A program made the translations under genes and the position numbers. A DNA stretch of 64,000 nt from positions 19,760 through 83,759 of the forward strand of contig NZ_QQBJ01000029.1 in the NCBI RefSeq assembly GCF_003347205.1, given 5' to 3'. The notes beneath the pieces are model-generated. The model worked only from the letters and a program-made list of their open reading frames with translations, ran no database searches and had not been told where the DNA came from. Shown here one piece after another: positions 37,695 to 45,685 of this stretch (position 1 is the first letter of the stretch; each line of letters opens with the position of its first letter). This DNA comes from Mycolicibacterium moriokaense. GTDB taxonomy: Bacteria; Actinomycetota; Actinomycetes; Mycobacteriales; Mycobacteriaceae.

Positions 37695-38711
37695 TTACAA
37701 CAGACCTGCCTTCGTCATCAGATCGGCCACTTTCTGCGCGTCCAGCGTCGACGGGTCGACCTTGGGCGCCTGCAGCGAATCCAGCGGAGGCAGAGCCGGA
37801 TTCGCGGGCACACCGCTGCCCACCGGATATTCGAAGGACGTGCCGTTCTCCAGCACTTCCTGGCCCTTCTTGCCGGTGATGAACTTGATGAACTGCTGCG
37901 CCTGGTCGGCCTTCTTACTGGACTTCAGCACGCCGCCGCCGGACAGGCTGACGAATGCGCCCGGATCCTCGTTCTTGAAGTAGTGCAATGCCGTGTTGCC
38001 GCTGCCCTCTTTGGTGTTGGCCTGATCGCGGAACCAGTAGTAGTGGTAGATGATTCCGCCGTCGACCTCCCCGGCGTTGACGGCCTTCATGGTCGCGATG
38101 TTGTCGTTGTAGATCTTGGCGTTGGCCTTCATGCCCGCCAGCCACTGGGCGGTGGCCGCCTCACCTTTGAGTTGCAGGTAGGCCGAGACGATGGCCTGGA
38201 AATCGGCCTTGGCAGGGGCGCCGCCCCACCGGCCCTTCCACGCGGGCGATTCCAGGTCGGTCATGGACTTCGGCAGCTGGTCGGGCTGCAGCTTCGACTT
38301 GTTGTAGACGAAGACGGTGCTGCGCGCCGCGACACCCGTCCACTTGCCGGTGGCCGGACGGTACTGGGCAGGGACCTGGTCGAGTGTGTCTGCGTTGAGG
38401 TCGGCGAACAAGCCGGCCCGTTCCACCGCGGCCATGGCGGGGGAGTTCTCGGTGAGGAAGACGTCGGCGGGGGAGGCGTCGCCCTCGGCGACCAGCTGAT
38501 TTCCCAGTTCGGTGTCGCCGCCCTGCCGATAGGTGACCTTGATACCGGTCTCCTTGGTGAACTCGTCGATCCACTCCTTGGTCAGGGACTCGTGCTGGGC
38601 GTTGTAGATGAGCAGCTCGTCGCTCTCACCCGAGCCCGAGCACGCGGTCATCGCGAGCATGACGGCAAGGGTCGAGACGAAGGCGGCGGCGATCCGGCTC
38701 CAGCGGCGCAT
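37695..38711 (-). CDS. Ferric-iron-binding lipoprotein (FbpA-like)
   Basis: A 338-residue substrate-binding lipoprotein with signal peptide and lipobox MTAC. The mature start ELLIYNAQHESLTKEWIDEFTKETGIKV and the segment GGIIYHYYWFRDQ match the FbpA group, where a tyrosine pair binds Fe3+ directly. It is first in a gap-free operon with the permease, ATPase and acyltransferase fusion. A GGAAGGAC site precedes the ATG, and an IdeR-like box lies 33 bp upstream of the start, supporting iron as substrate. Confidence 0.92.
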   Translation of the reverse strand: MRRWSRIAAAFVSTLAVMLAMTACSGSGESDELLIYNAQHESLTKEWIDEFTKETGIKVTYRQGGDTELGNQLVAEGDASPADVFLTENSPAMAAVERAGLFADLNADTLDQVPAQYRPATGKWTGVAARSTVFVYNKSKLQPDQLPKSMTDLESPAWKGRWGGAPAKADFQAIVSAYLQLKGEAATAQWLAGMKANAKIYNDNIATMKAVNAGEVDGGIIYHYYWFRDQANTKEGSGNTALHYFKNEDPGAFVSLSGGGVLKSSKKADQAQQFIKFITGKKGQEVLENGTSFEYPVGSGVPANPALPPLDSLQAPKVDPSTLDAQKVADLMTKAGLL

Positions 38712-38743
38712 CCAGGCGGTCCTTCCCGCGCCCAGTGGGCGCT

Positions 38744-38762
38744 TTAGCTGAGGGTTACCTAA
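38744..38762 (-). promoter_or_regulatory. Candidate IdeR iron box
   Basis: TTAGCTGAGGGTTACCTAA matches the mycobacterial IdeR consensus (TTAGGTTAGGCTAACCTAA) at 15 of 19 positions by direct comparison. It lies 33 bp upstream of the FbpA-like start, and a TATGTT hexamer just beyond it on the minus strand could be the -10. It is also about 200 bp upstream of the divergent haem-binding protein gene. Confidence 0.65.
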
Positions 38763-38960
38763 ATGAACATACCCTTCCCTCTATCGCGAAAGGGCCCCCC
38801 GTCAGAAACTTGCAGGGCCGAAAGACCCTATGAATCCGCTGGCAACGGCCGTGACGGGGTATCCGGAGATCGACGGGGCGACGCGCAGGCAGCCGCCCGC
38901 GGCACGGCGTGTAAGACTTTCTCCAGCCTGGCCTGCACCGACACCGAAAGGTACGAGCGA

Positions 38961-39347
38961 ATGAAATGGTCTGCACCTGTTGTGCGCCGCGGGGTGACCG
39001 GCACGGTCGCCGCATGCGTTCTGGGCGCAATCGTGAGCGCCACCGCACTGCCGACGGCCGAGGCCGCCCCGTGCACCGCGAGCGGACTGTCCTCCACCGC
39101 CAGCGGGGTGCTGTCGTCGGCGGGTCAGTATCTGGCCGCTCATCCGGGTGCCGACGACGTCCTGACCGCGGCGGGTTCGCAGCCGACGGATGAGGCGAAG
39201 GCGAACGTGCAGAGCTACTTCCTGGCTCATCCGGGCGAGTTTTTGGACCTCAGGGGGATCGCCCAGCCGCTGTCGGACCTGCGCGCCCAGTGCGGCGTCG
39301 CGGTGTCGCCGGGACAGTTGGCGGCGCTCATCGAACAGTTCCAGTAG
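38961..39347 (+). CDS. Small secreted haem-binding protein, Rv0203-like
   Basis: A 128-residue exported protein: signal peptide ending TAEA, then a small all-helical domain with two cysteines (APCTASGL and RAQCGVAVS) likely disulfide-bonded. Segments SSAGQYLAAHPGADDVLTAA, SYFLAHPGEFLDLRGIAQPLSDL closely follow the layout of M. tuberculosis Rv0203, a secreted haem carrier, as I recall it. The ATG at 38961 is chosen to match the signal peptide. It is divergent from the ferric ABC operon. Confidence 0.78.
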   Translation: MKWSAPVVRRGVTGTVAACVLGAIVSATALPTAEAAPCTASGLSSTASGVLSSAGQYLAAHPGADDVLTAAGSQPTDEAKANVQSYFLAHPGEFLDLRGIAQPLSDLRAQCGVAVSPGQLAALIEQFQ

Positions 39348-39366
39348 GAAGCGGCGTCGGCCGGCG

Positions 39367-40179
39367 TCACATCCGGCTGTAGCGGCTGCGCACGAAGCTG
39401 TACGCGCCGTACGCGGCGATCCCCAGCGCGGCCAGGATCAACAGGAACTTGCCGAACGGCGCCTGCCCGAGCGTCTTGACGGCCGCATCGAGACCAGAGG
39501 ACTTGGACGGGTCGGCCTGCAGGGTCGCGACTGTGACCAGGATTCCGGCGCCCGCGAGCACGATTCCTTTTGCGACATAGCCCGTCACACCGACAACCGT
39601 CACGCCCGTTCCGCCGGACGTCTTGAGTTCCTCCATGAACTTCTTCGATGCGCCCTTGTAGACGTGATAACCGCCGACGGCGACGACGCCCAGACCCACC
39701 ACGATCAAGAGCGCCTTGCCCCACCCCGACTGCATGAGCTGTGCGGACAGCCCGGCGTTCTGCTGGCTGTCGGACTTCCCGCCGCCCATCGCGAAACGGG
39801 CCGCCGAGAATGCCAGCGAGATGTTGACGACGGCCATCGCCGCGGACTTGACGCGCTTGTAGGCGGCCGAATCGTCGTGGCGGGAGCCCTCATTCGGCTT
39901 CGAACCGATGATGGTCTCGGCGATATACCAGAGGCCCAGCGCGAAGAGCCCGACGGCGGCAACCCAGAGGATGACCGCGCCGCCGGGCTGGCCGGCCAGC
40001 GTGCCAAGCGCGCCGGACTTGTCGGCGTTGCCGCCGTCGCCGAAGGCCAACCGCAAGATGATGTAGCCGAAGATCAGGTGCAGCACGCCGCTGGCCGCAA
40101 AGCCGGCCCGCGCGGTGTACTCGAACGCCTTGCTGTCGGTTGCCCGGTCCACCACTCCGTGCACTGATGTGTCGCTCAT
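39367..40179 (-). CDS. DUF1206 membrane protein
   Basis: A 270-residue integral membrane protein with about six hydrophobic segments forming three two-helix repeats (AGFAASGVLHLIFGYIILRLAF; AMAVVNISLAFSAARFAMGG; VVGVTGYVAKGIVLAGAGILV), the DUF1206 pattern. Function unknown. The ATG at 40179 follows AAGGAGGTCGAG, one of the best ribosome sites in the window. It converges on the haem-binding gene with 19 bp between. Confidence 0.88.
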   Translation of the reverse strand: MSDTSVHGVVDRATDSKAFEYTARAGFAASGVLHLIFGYIILRLAFGDGGNADKSGALGTLAGQPGGAVILWVAAVGLFALGLWYIAETIIGSKPNEGSRHDDSAAYKRVKSAAMAVVNISLAFSAARFAMGGGKSDSQQNAGLSAQLMQSGWGKALLIVVGLGVVAVGGYHVYKGASKKFMEELKTSGGTGVTVVGVTGYVAKGIVLAGAGILVTVATLQADPSKSSGLDAAVKTLGQAPFGKFLLILAALGIAAYGAYSFVRSRYSRM

Positions 40180-40239
40180 CTCGACCTCCTTGCCGGGGCG
40201 GGTACCCCGATTTTGACGGCCGTGAAACCACCAGATCGG

Positions 40240-40968
40240 TCAGCTGCCGGAAACCGAGGCGGCGATCTCGTCGAGCAACTGCGCGACCTTCTGCGGTTCG
40301 GTGATCATCAGGTCGTGGCCGGTGTCGATGTCCCACACCCGGCCGTCGGAGACTTCGCGCAGCCGGTCGACATTGCGCAACGACATGAATGCGGTGGTGC
40401 TGATGTGGGACTGGGGAATCGACTGCAGGGTCGTTTGGTTTGCCAGGCGGATCGGCTGTTCGAAGCACCGCCACGGATGCGGCGTGAGCCGGGCCCGCAT
40501 CCACTGCACCGTCTGCGGATCGACCACACCGTAGAACTGAATCGTCTGGTCGCTGGGGAACAGGCACATTTCGACGCCGTCGACGATCCGGCTGTCGGTG
40601 CGCGCGGCCGCCATGAACGGGCCGGCGACATCCACCAGCGACTGCCCGTCCCTCGGCGCCTTCGCGTCCAGATACACCAGATGGCCGACACGATCCGGCG
40701 CGCGGTCGGCCGCGCCGGTGATCACCATGCCGCCGTAGCTGTGGCCGACGAGGACGGCGCGGTCGAGGTCCTCGTAGTGCAGCAGCGCCGCGACGTCGTC
40801 GATGTGGCAGTCCAGGTCGACTCCGGCCCGGAACAGGTGCGCCCGGTCGCCGAGGCCCGTCAGCGTGGGCGTGTAGACCTCGTGCCCGCTGCGCCGCAAC
40901 AGCCGGGCAAGCGGTTGGAAGCACCATCCGCCGTGACCACCGCCGTGAACCAGAACGATGTTCGCCAT
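40240..40968 (-). CDS. Alpha/beta hydrolase
   Basis: A 242-residue cytosolic esterase-type protein. Oxyanion-loop sequence LVHGGGHGGWCFQPLA, nucleophile elbow GHSYGGMV (Ser near residue 78) and a late histidine (DTGHDLMITEP) make a complete triad; the closest known type is the methyl-ester hydrolase group (salicylate-binding protein 2 and relatives). Natural substrate unknown. It is the last accessory gene before the core yraN-like gene, which is divergent. Confidence 0.88.
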   Translation of the reverse strand: MANIVLVHGGGHGGWCFQPLARLLRRSGHEVYTPTLTGLGDRAHLFRAGVDLDCHIDDVAALLHYEDLDRAVLVGHSYGGMVITGAADRAPDRVGHLVYLDAKAPRDGQSLVDVAGPFMAAARTDSRIVDGVEMCLFPSDQTIQFYGVVDPQTVQWMRARLTPHPWRCFEQPIRLANQTTLQSIPQSHISTTAFMSLRNVDRLREVSDGRVWDIDTGHDLMITEPQKVAQLLDEIAASVSGS

Positions 40969-41063
40969 CGGGGTTCGACCCTAACCTGTGGACGAACACC
41001 GGAGTGTGGATAACCGGGCACTGTTGGTGCCGGATTGTCTGCCGCGGAGCCGACGGTGTTCGC

Positions 41064-41432
41064 ATGACCACATGGACACGCGCCGAGATCGGCGCCCTGG
41101 GTGAGCGTCTCGCGGTCGAACACCTGACGTCGCTCGGGCTCGCGGTGCTCGACCGCAACTGGCGCTGCCGCTACGGAGAGCTCGACATCGTCGTGGTCGA
41201 CAACACCACTCGCACGGTGGTTTTCGTCGAGGTGAAAACCCGAACCAGTGACCGGTTCGGTGGAGTGGAGCAAGCCGTCACCCCCGCCAAGCTGCGCCGG
41301 CTGCGTCGGCTCGCGGGGTTGTGGCTCGCCGGTCACGAGGGTCGATGGGCCGCGGTCCGCATCGACGTGATCGGGGTCCGGATCGGACGTCGGCGCAACC
41401 CCGAACTGATGCACCTGCAGGCGGTGGGCTGA
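41064..41432 (+). CDS. YraN/UPF0102 family nuclease-fold protein
   Basis: A 122-residue protein with a restriction-endonuclease-like fold: LGERLAVEHLTSLGLAVLDRNWRCRYGELDIVV...VVFVEVKTRTS, the ExD...ExK arrangement of Holliday-junction resolvase-like proteins. The ATG at 41064 is preferred over the upstream 41004 because it begins at the conserved family start (MTTWTRAEIGALGERLA). Its stop overlaps the next ATG (CTGATGG). Core gene order resumes here (Rv2898c position). Confidence 0.9.
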   Translation: MTTWTRAEIGALGERLAVEHLTSLGLAVLDRNWRCRYGELDIVVVDNTTRTVVFVEVKTRTSDRFGGVEQAVTPAKLRRLRRLAGLWLAGHEGRWAAVRIDVIGVRIGRRRNPELMHLQAVG

Positions 41433-42943
41433 TGGCGCTCGGCAGAGCGTTCTCGGTGGCGGTGCGCGGGTTGGAGGGCGAGATCGTCGAGATCGAGGCG
41501 GACATCACCTCGGGCCTGCCCGGTGTGCATCTCGTCGGGTTGCCCGACGCCGCGCTGCACGAGTCGCGTGACCGGGTCCGGGCGGCGATCACCAACTGCG
41601 GCAGCGACTGGCCGATGTCCCGGCTGACGCTGGCGTTGTCGCCGGCGACGCTTCCGAAGATGGGCTCCGTCTACGACCTGGCACTGGCCGCGGCGGTGAT
41701 GTCCGCGCACGGCAAGAGAGAGTGGGCGCGGCTGGAAAAGACCCTGCTGCTCGGCGAATTGGCGCTCGACGGCCGGGTGCGGCCGGTCAAGGGTGTGCTG
41801 CCTGCGGTGCTGACCGCCAAACGCGAGGGCTGGCCGTCCGTGGTGGTTCCGGTCGACAACCTGCCCGAGGCGAGCCTGGTCGACGGGGTCGAGGTGCTGG
41901 GCGCGCGGACACTGGGTCAACTCCGCGCGTGGTTCTCGGGCAAGGCTCAACTCGACGAGCGGGTCGAGGCGCCGGGGACCGCACCCGAGGCGGGCGCCGA
42001 CCTCGCCGACGTGGTCGGTCAGACACACGCCCGGTTCGCGGTCGAGGTCGCCGCCGCGGGGGCACACCATCTGACGCTGACCGGTCCGCCGGGCGTCGGG
42101 AAAACGATGCTGGCGCAGCGGCTTCCGGGGTTGCTGCCGGTGTTGTCGCACACCGAGTCGCTGGAGGTCACCGCAATTCACTCGGTCGCCGGGCTGCTGT
42201 CGGACACCACGCCGTTGATCACCCGCCCGCCGTTTGTCGCACCGCACCACACCTCCAGCGTGGCCGCGCTCGTCGGCGGGGGTTCGGGGATGGCGCGGCC
42301 GGGTGCCGTCAGCCGTGCACATCGCGGCGTGCTGTTTCTCGACGAGTACGCCGAAGTCGGTACCAGTGCTTTGGAGGCGTTGCGAACACCATTGGAGGAC
42401 GGGGAGATTCGGCTCGCCCGTCGCGACGGCATCGCCAAGTACCCGGCCCGCTTCCAGCTGGTGCTCGCCGCCAATCCGTGCCCGTGTGCCGCTCCGGATG
42501 CCCGCGACTGCATCTGCACATCCAACGAAAAGCGTCGATACCTGGGCAAGTTGTCGGGCCCGCTGCTGGACCGCGTGGACCTGCGCGTCGAGATGCACCG
42601 GGAGCGGGCGGGTGCGTTCACCACCGAGGCGGGCGAATCGACGGCAGCGGTTCGGGACCGGGTATCAGAGGCGCGCGAGGCGGCGGCGCAGCGGTGGCGC
42701 GAGTTCGGCATCCAGACCAACGCCGAAGTCAGCGGGGTGCTGCTGCGCCGCCGATTCCGGCTCGACAAGAAGGTCATGGAACCGCTGAACACGGCGCTGG
42801 ACCACGGGCGGCTCAGCATCCGTGGCCTCGACCGCACGTTGCGGGTCGCATGGACACTGGCCGACCTGGCGGGCCGCACCACGCCGGACGCCGAGGACGT
42901 CAAGACCGCCCTGAGTTTCCGCGAACTCGGAGGTGGGATGTGA
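41432..42943 (+). CDS. YifB/ComM-type Mg-chelatase-like AAA+ ATPase
   Basis: A 503-residue protein. N-terminal Lon-substrate-like domain (ADITSGLPGVHLVGLPDAALHESRDRVRAAI), then AAA+ with Walker A TGPPGVGKTMLAQRLPG near residue 213 and Walker B GVLFLDEYAEV, and a four-cysteine segment ANPCPCAAPDARDCICTS. ComM is a helicase that drives branch migration during natural transformation in other bacteria. It lies between the yraN-like gene and dprA with overlaps, a conserved DNA-processing operon. Confidence 0.93.
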   Translation: MALGRAFSVAVRGLEGEIVEIEADITSGLPGVHLVGLPDAALHESRDRVRAAITNCGSDWPMSRLTLALSPATLPKMGSVYDLALAAAVMSAHGKREWARLEKTLLLGELALDGRVRPVKGVLPAVLTAKREGWPSVVVPVDNLPEASLVDGVEVLGARTLGQLRAWFSGKAQLDERVEAPGTAPEAGADLADVVGQTHARFAVEVAAAGAHHLTLTGPPGVGKTMLAQRLPGLLPVLSHTESLEVTAIHSVAGLLSDTTPLITRPPFVAPHHTSSVAALVGGGSGMARPGAVSRAHRGVLFLDEYAEVGTSALEALRTPLEDGEIRLARRDGIAKYPARFQLVLAANPCPCAAPDARDCICTSNEKRRYLGKLSGPLLDRVDLRVEMHRERAGAFTTEAGESTAAVRDRVSEAREAAAQRWREFGIQTNAEVSGVLLRRRFRLDKKVMEPLNTALDHGRLSIRGLDRTLRVAWTLADLAGRTTPDAEDVKTALSFRELGGGM

Positions 42944-44073
42944 GCGACGACGTTCGCCATGCGTTGGCGTATCTGTCCCGCGTCTGCGAGCCGCCCTGCG
43001 CTGGCCTGAGCGCCCTCGTCAAGCGCGTCGGAGCCGTGGCCGCCGCCGAGCGGGTCAAGGCGGGTGACGTCGACGCCGACCTCTTCTCGCGTATCGAGGC
43101 GCGGTACAAGATCGATTGCGCGGCAGAAGATCTCGAGCTGCTGGACCGTCGCGGCGGCCGCTTGGTGTCGGCCGAGGACGACGAGTGGCCGCTGCTCTCC
43201 TTCGCGGCGTTCGCCGGGATGAATCACAAAGACCGGCCGCAGGCCCATTCGCCGTTGGCGCTGTGGGTCATCGGGCCCGCCCGCCTCGACGACATGGCCG
43301 CGCGGGCCGCGGCGATCGTCGGGACCCGGGCAGCCACCACCTACGGCGAGCACGTCGCGGCGGACCTCGCTGCGGGACTCGTGGAGCGCGACGTGACGGT
43401 GGTGTCCGGCGGTGCGTACGGAATCGACGGCGCCGCGCATCGCGCCGCCCTGGCCACCGAGGGGTTCACCGTGGCGGTGCTGGCGGGCGGCATCGACATT
43501 CCGTATCCGTCCGGCCACTCTGCACTACTGCATCGCATCGGACAGCAGGGCCTGGTCGTCAGCGAGTACCCGCCCGGCGTCCGCCCGGCCCGCCACCGGT
43601 TCCTGACGCGCAACCGTCTGGTCGCGGCGTTGTCGGGGGCCACGGTCGTGGTCGAGGCGGGCGCGCGCAGCGGGGCGGCGAACACCGCGGCCTGGGCGCG
43701 AGCGCTCGGCCGCAACGTGTGTGCGGTACCCGGGCCGGTGACGTCGTCGGCTTCGGTGGGTTGTCACGCGCTGCTGCGCGACGAGGCACATCTGGTCACC
43801 CGCGCGGCCGATGTCGTCGAGTTCGTCGGGCAGATCGGCGAACTGGCGCCCGACGAGCAACGGCCCGGCTCCGAACTGGACGGCCTCGGGGAAGCCGAGC
43901 AGCGGGTCTACGAGGCGCTGCCCGCCCGCGGCCGCAGCACCGTGGACCAGATCGCGATCGCCTCGGGCCTTGCGCCCACGCAGGTGCTCGGGCCACTGTC
44001 GATGCTGGAGGTGATCGGTCTGGTCGTTCGCGACGAAGGCTATTGGAAGCTCAAAAGGAAGCTCAAAAGGTAG
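42940..44073 (+). CDS. dprA: DNA-processing protein DprA
   Basis: A 377-residue DprA/Smf protein that loads RecA on incoming single-stranded DNA. The Rossmann core contains AIVGTRAATTYGEHVA, VSGGAYGIDGAAHRAAL, VLAGGIDIPYPSGH and FLTRNRLVAALS, with a C-terminal winged helix (STVDQIAIASGLAPTQVLGPLSML). GTG at 42940 overlaps the previous stop (GTGA). The protein ends KLKRKLKR, encoded by two perfect 12-bp repeats (44047-44070). Confidence 0.94.
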   Translation: MSDDVRHALAYLSRVCEPPCAGLSALVKRVGAVAAAERVKAGDVDADLFSRIEARYKIDCAAEDLELLDRRGGRLVSAEDDEWPLLSFAAFAGMNHKDRPQAHSPLALWVIGPARLDDMAARAAAIVGTRAATTYGEHVAADLAAGLVERDVTVVSGGAYGIDGAAHRAALATEGFTVAVLAGGIDIPYPSGHSALLHRIGQQGLVVSEYPPGVRPARHRFLTRNRLVAALSGATVVVEAGARSGAANTAAWARALGRNVCAVPGPVTSSASVGCHALLRDEAHLVTRAADVVEFVGQIGELAPDEQRPGSELDGLGEAEQRVYEALPARGRSTVDQIAIASGLAPTQVLGPLSMLEVIGLVVRDEGYWKLKRKLKR

Positions 44074-44150
44074 CCCGCCGCGGAATAGCCGCCGCTCGTA
44101 TTGTTGTTGAGATCGGCTAACGAATAAGAGTCAAGAGTTCTGGAGGATCA

Positions 44151-45005
44151 GTGGCAGGACGTCCCGTGCACACCTTCGAGGTGGTGCGAACCGAGAACCT
44201 CACGCCGCACATCGTCCGCGTCGTGCTCGGCGGCAGCGGTTTCGACACCTTCACGCCCAACGACTACACCGATGCTTACGTGAAGATCGTGTTCGTCAAG
44301 GCCGGCGTCGACGTCGGCGCGCTGCCGCACCCGCTGACACTGGACAGCTTCAACGAGTTGCCCGTCGAGGACCGTCCGACCGTGCGCACCTACACCGTGC
44401 GCAGCGTCGACACCGAGCGTCGTGAGCTCACCGTCGACTTCGTCGTGCATGGGGAGCACGGCGTGGCGGGTCCCTGGGCGTCGTCTGCGAAGCCGGGTCA
44501 ACCCGCGTACCTGATGGGGCCCAGCGGTGCCTATGCGCCCGACCCCGCCGCCGACTGGTATCTGTTCGCAGGCGACGAGGCGGCGATCCCCGCGATCAGC
44601 ACGGCCCTGGAGGCGCTGCCCGCCAGTGCCGTCGGCAAGGTCTTCATCGAGGTGGCCGGACCCGAGGACGAGATCGAGCTGACCGCACCCGACGGCGTCG
44701 GCATCAACTGGATCTACCGCGGCGGCCGCGCCGACCTGGTGGGTGAGGAGTTGGCCGGCGACCACGCGCCGCTGATCGCCGCGGTCAAGGAGACGAACTG
44801 GCTGCCCGGCCAGGTTCAGGTGTTCATCCACGGCGAGGCACAGACCGTGATGCACAACCTGCGGTCCTACATTCGCAAGGAACGCGGCATCGACGCGAAA
44901 TGGGCGAATTCGATTTCCGGGTACTGGCGGCGCGGCCGCACCGAGGAGACGTTCCGGCAGTGGAAACGCGACCTGGCCCAAGCCGAGGAAGCCGCCAGCG
45001 CCTGA
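44151..45005 (+). CDS. viuB: Siderophore-interacting FAD-binding protein ViuB
   Basis: A 284-residue flavin reductase-like protein expected to release iron from siderophores by reduction. The FAD domain includes RPTVRTYTVRSVD and HGVAGPWASSAKPGQ; the NAD(P)H part has FAGDEAAIPAISTALEALP and FIHGEAQTVMHNLRSYIRKERG. GTG with GGAGG 5 bp upstream. Conserved at this place in mycobacteria (Rv2895c). Its last 42 bp are nearly duplicated 630 bp downstream. Confidence 0.9.
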   Translation: MAGRPVHTFEVVRTENLTPHIVRVVLGGSGFDTFTPNDYTDAYVKIVFVKAGVDVGALPHPLTLDSFNELPVEDRPTVRTYTVRSVDTERRELTVDFVVHGEHGVAGPWASSAKPGQPAYLMGPSGAYAPDPAADWYLFAGDEAAIPAISTALEALPASAVGKVFIEVAGPEDEIELTAPDGVGINWIYRGGRADLVGEELAGDHAPLIAAVKETNWLPGQVQVFIHGEAQTVMHNLRSYIRKERGIDAKWANSISGYWRRGRTEETFRQWKRDLAQAEEAASA

Positions 45006-45032
45006 GCCTGGGGACGCCCTCGGTCCAAAAAA

Positions 45033-45443
45033 TCACCCTGGTGGCGGCGCGACGGTCGTCGGCGTCGTTGGTGGTGGCGTGGATTTGGTGAAAGTTTCGG
45101 TTCCGATGTCGGACGGATCATGAACGGGGGCTGGCCCTGACGGGGTGAACGTTGCGGTTCCGATGTCGGACGGGTCGTGGCGCGGCGCGGGTGCCTCACC
45201 GGCTGGAGCGGCACAGTCTCCGGCAGAGGGGACACCGCCCGCGTCGTTGCAGCACTTCACGATGTCAAGGGCGACATTTCGCGCGCAGTTCTCGTAGCCC
45301 TGCATGTCCATTTCGCCGGAGTTGGATGCAGTGCCGGCGACGGCCGCGAGCCCCAATCCGAGAGCGGCGAGCGCGGTCGCCGGTAGCCCTGCAATTACAA
45401 TGCGCGACAAGGGGATTCGGCTATCAGAGCTGTTGTGCCCCAT
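45033..45443 (-). CDS. Small secreted proline-rich protein with tandem repeat
   Basis: A 136-residue exported protein of unknown function. ATG at 45443 follows AAGGAGGAGCC. A signal sequence (RIVIAGLPATALAALGLGLAAVAGTAS) is followed by a four-cysteine segment (YENCARNVALDIVKCCNDAGGVPSAGDCAAP) and a low-complexity tail with two copies of HDPSDIGT[A/E]TFT, period 19 residues (57 bp), then a Pro/Thr end. A TATAGT hexamer 48 bp upstream could be the -10. It sits on the opposite strand between the two copies of the viuB 3' end. Confidence 0.72.
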   Translation of the reverse strand: MGHNSSDSRIPLSRIVIAGLPATALAALGLGLAAVAGTASNSGEMDMQGYENCARNVALDIVKCCNDAGGVPSAGDCAAPAGEAPAPRHDPSDIGTATFTPSGPAPVHDPSDIGTETFTKSTPPPTTPTTVAPPPG

Positions 45444-45565
45444 GGCTCCTCCTTGACTCGGCAAAGTCCGTGTGGGCGTTCGATGCGGGCACTATAGGCT
45501 CGCCGAAGTGATGCCGCGGACAGTTGGCAGCAATACCGGGATTCCTCCAAAGCTGGTAATCGGCT

Positions 45566-45634
45566 GTGAGCTTCACGGTGCGGTTCGAAGTGCACCGCGA
45601 CCTGGCCGAAGCGGAGGAAGCCGCCAACGCCTGA
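45566..45634 (+). pseudogene. Partial duplicate of the viuB 3' end
   Basis: 45596-45637 repeats 44967-45008 (end of viuB through its stop) with 39 of 42 bases identical, in the same frame and with the same TGA. The frame is open from a GTG at 45566 and would encode 22 residues ending RDLAEAEEAANA, compared with RDLAQAEEAASA in ViuB. No good ribosome site is seen. It looks like a remnant of a second viuB copy or of a duplication around the secreted-protein gene. Confidence 0.6.
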
Positions 45635-45685
45635 GCCCGCGCCTGGCACGCTGAGCCCATAGCGGACGTGAGGAGCAAGACGGCT

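Noticed and set aside
36486-38747. Long plus-strand frame (about 750 codons) opposite the ferric permease and binding protein genes
   Set aside because: Arg/His/Gln/Asp-rich shadow translation of two genes with clear families; no start signal and no domain.
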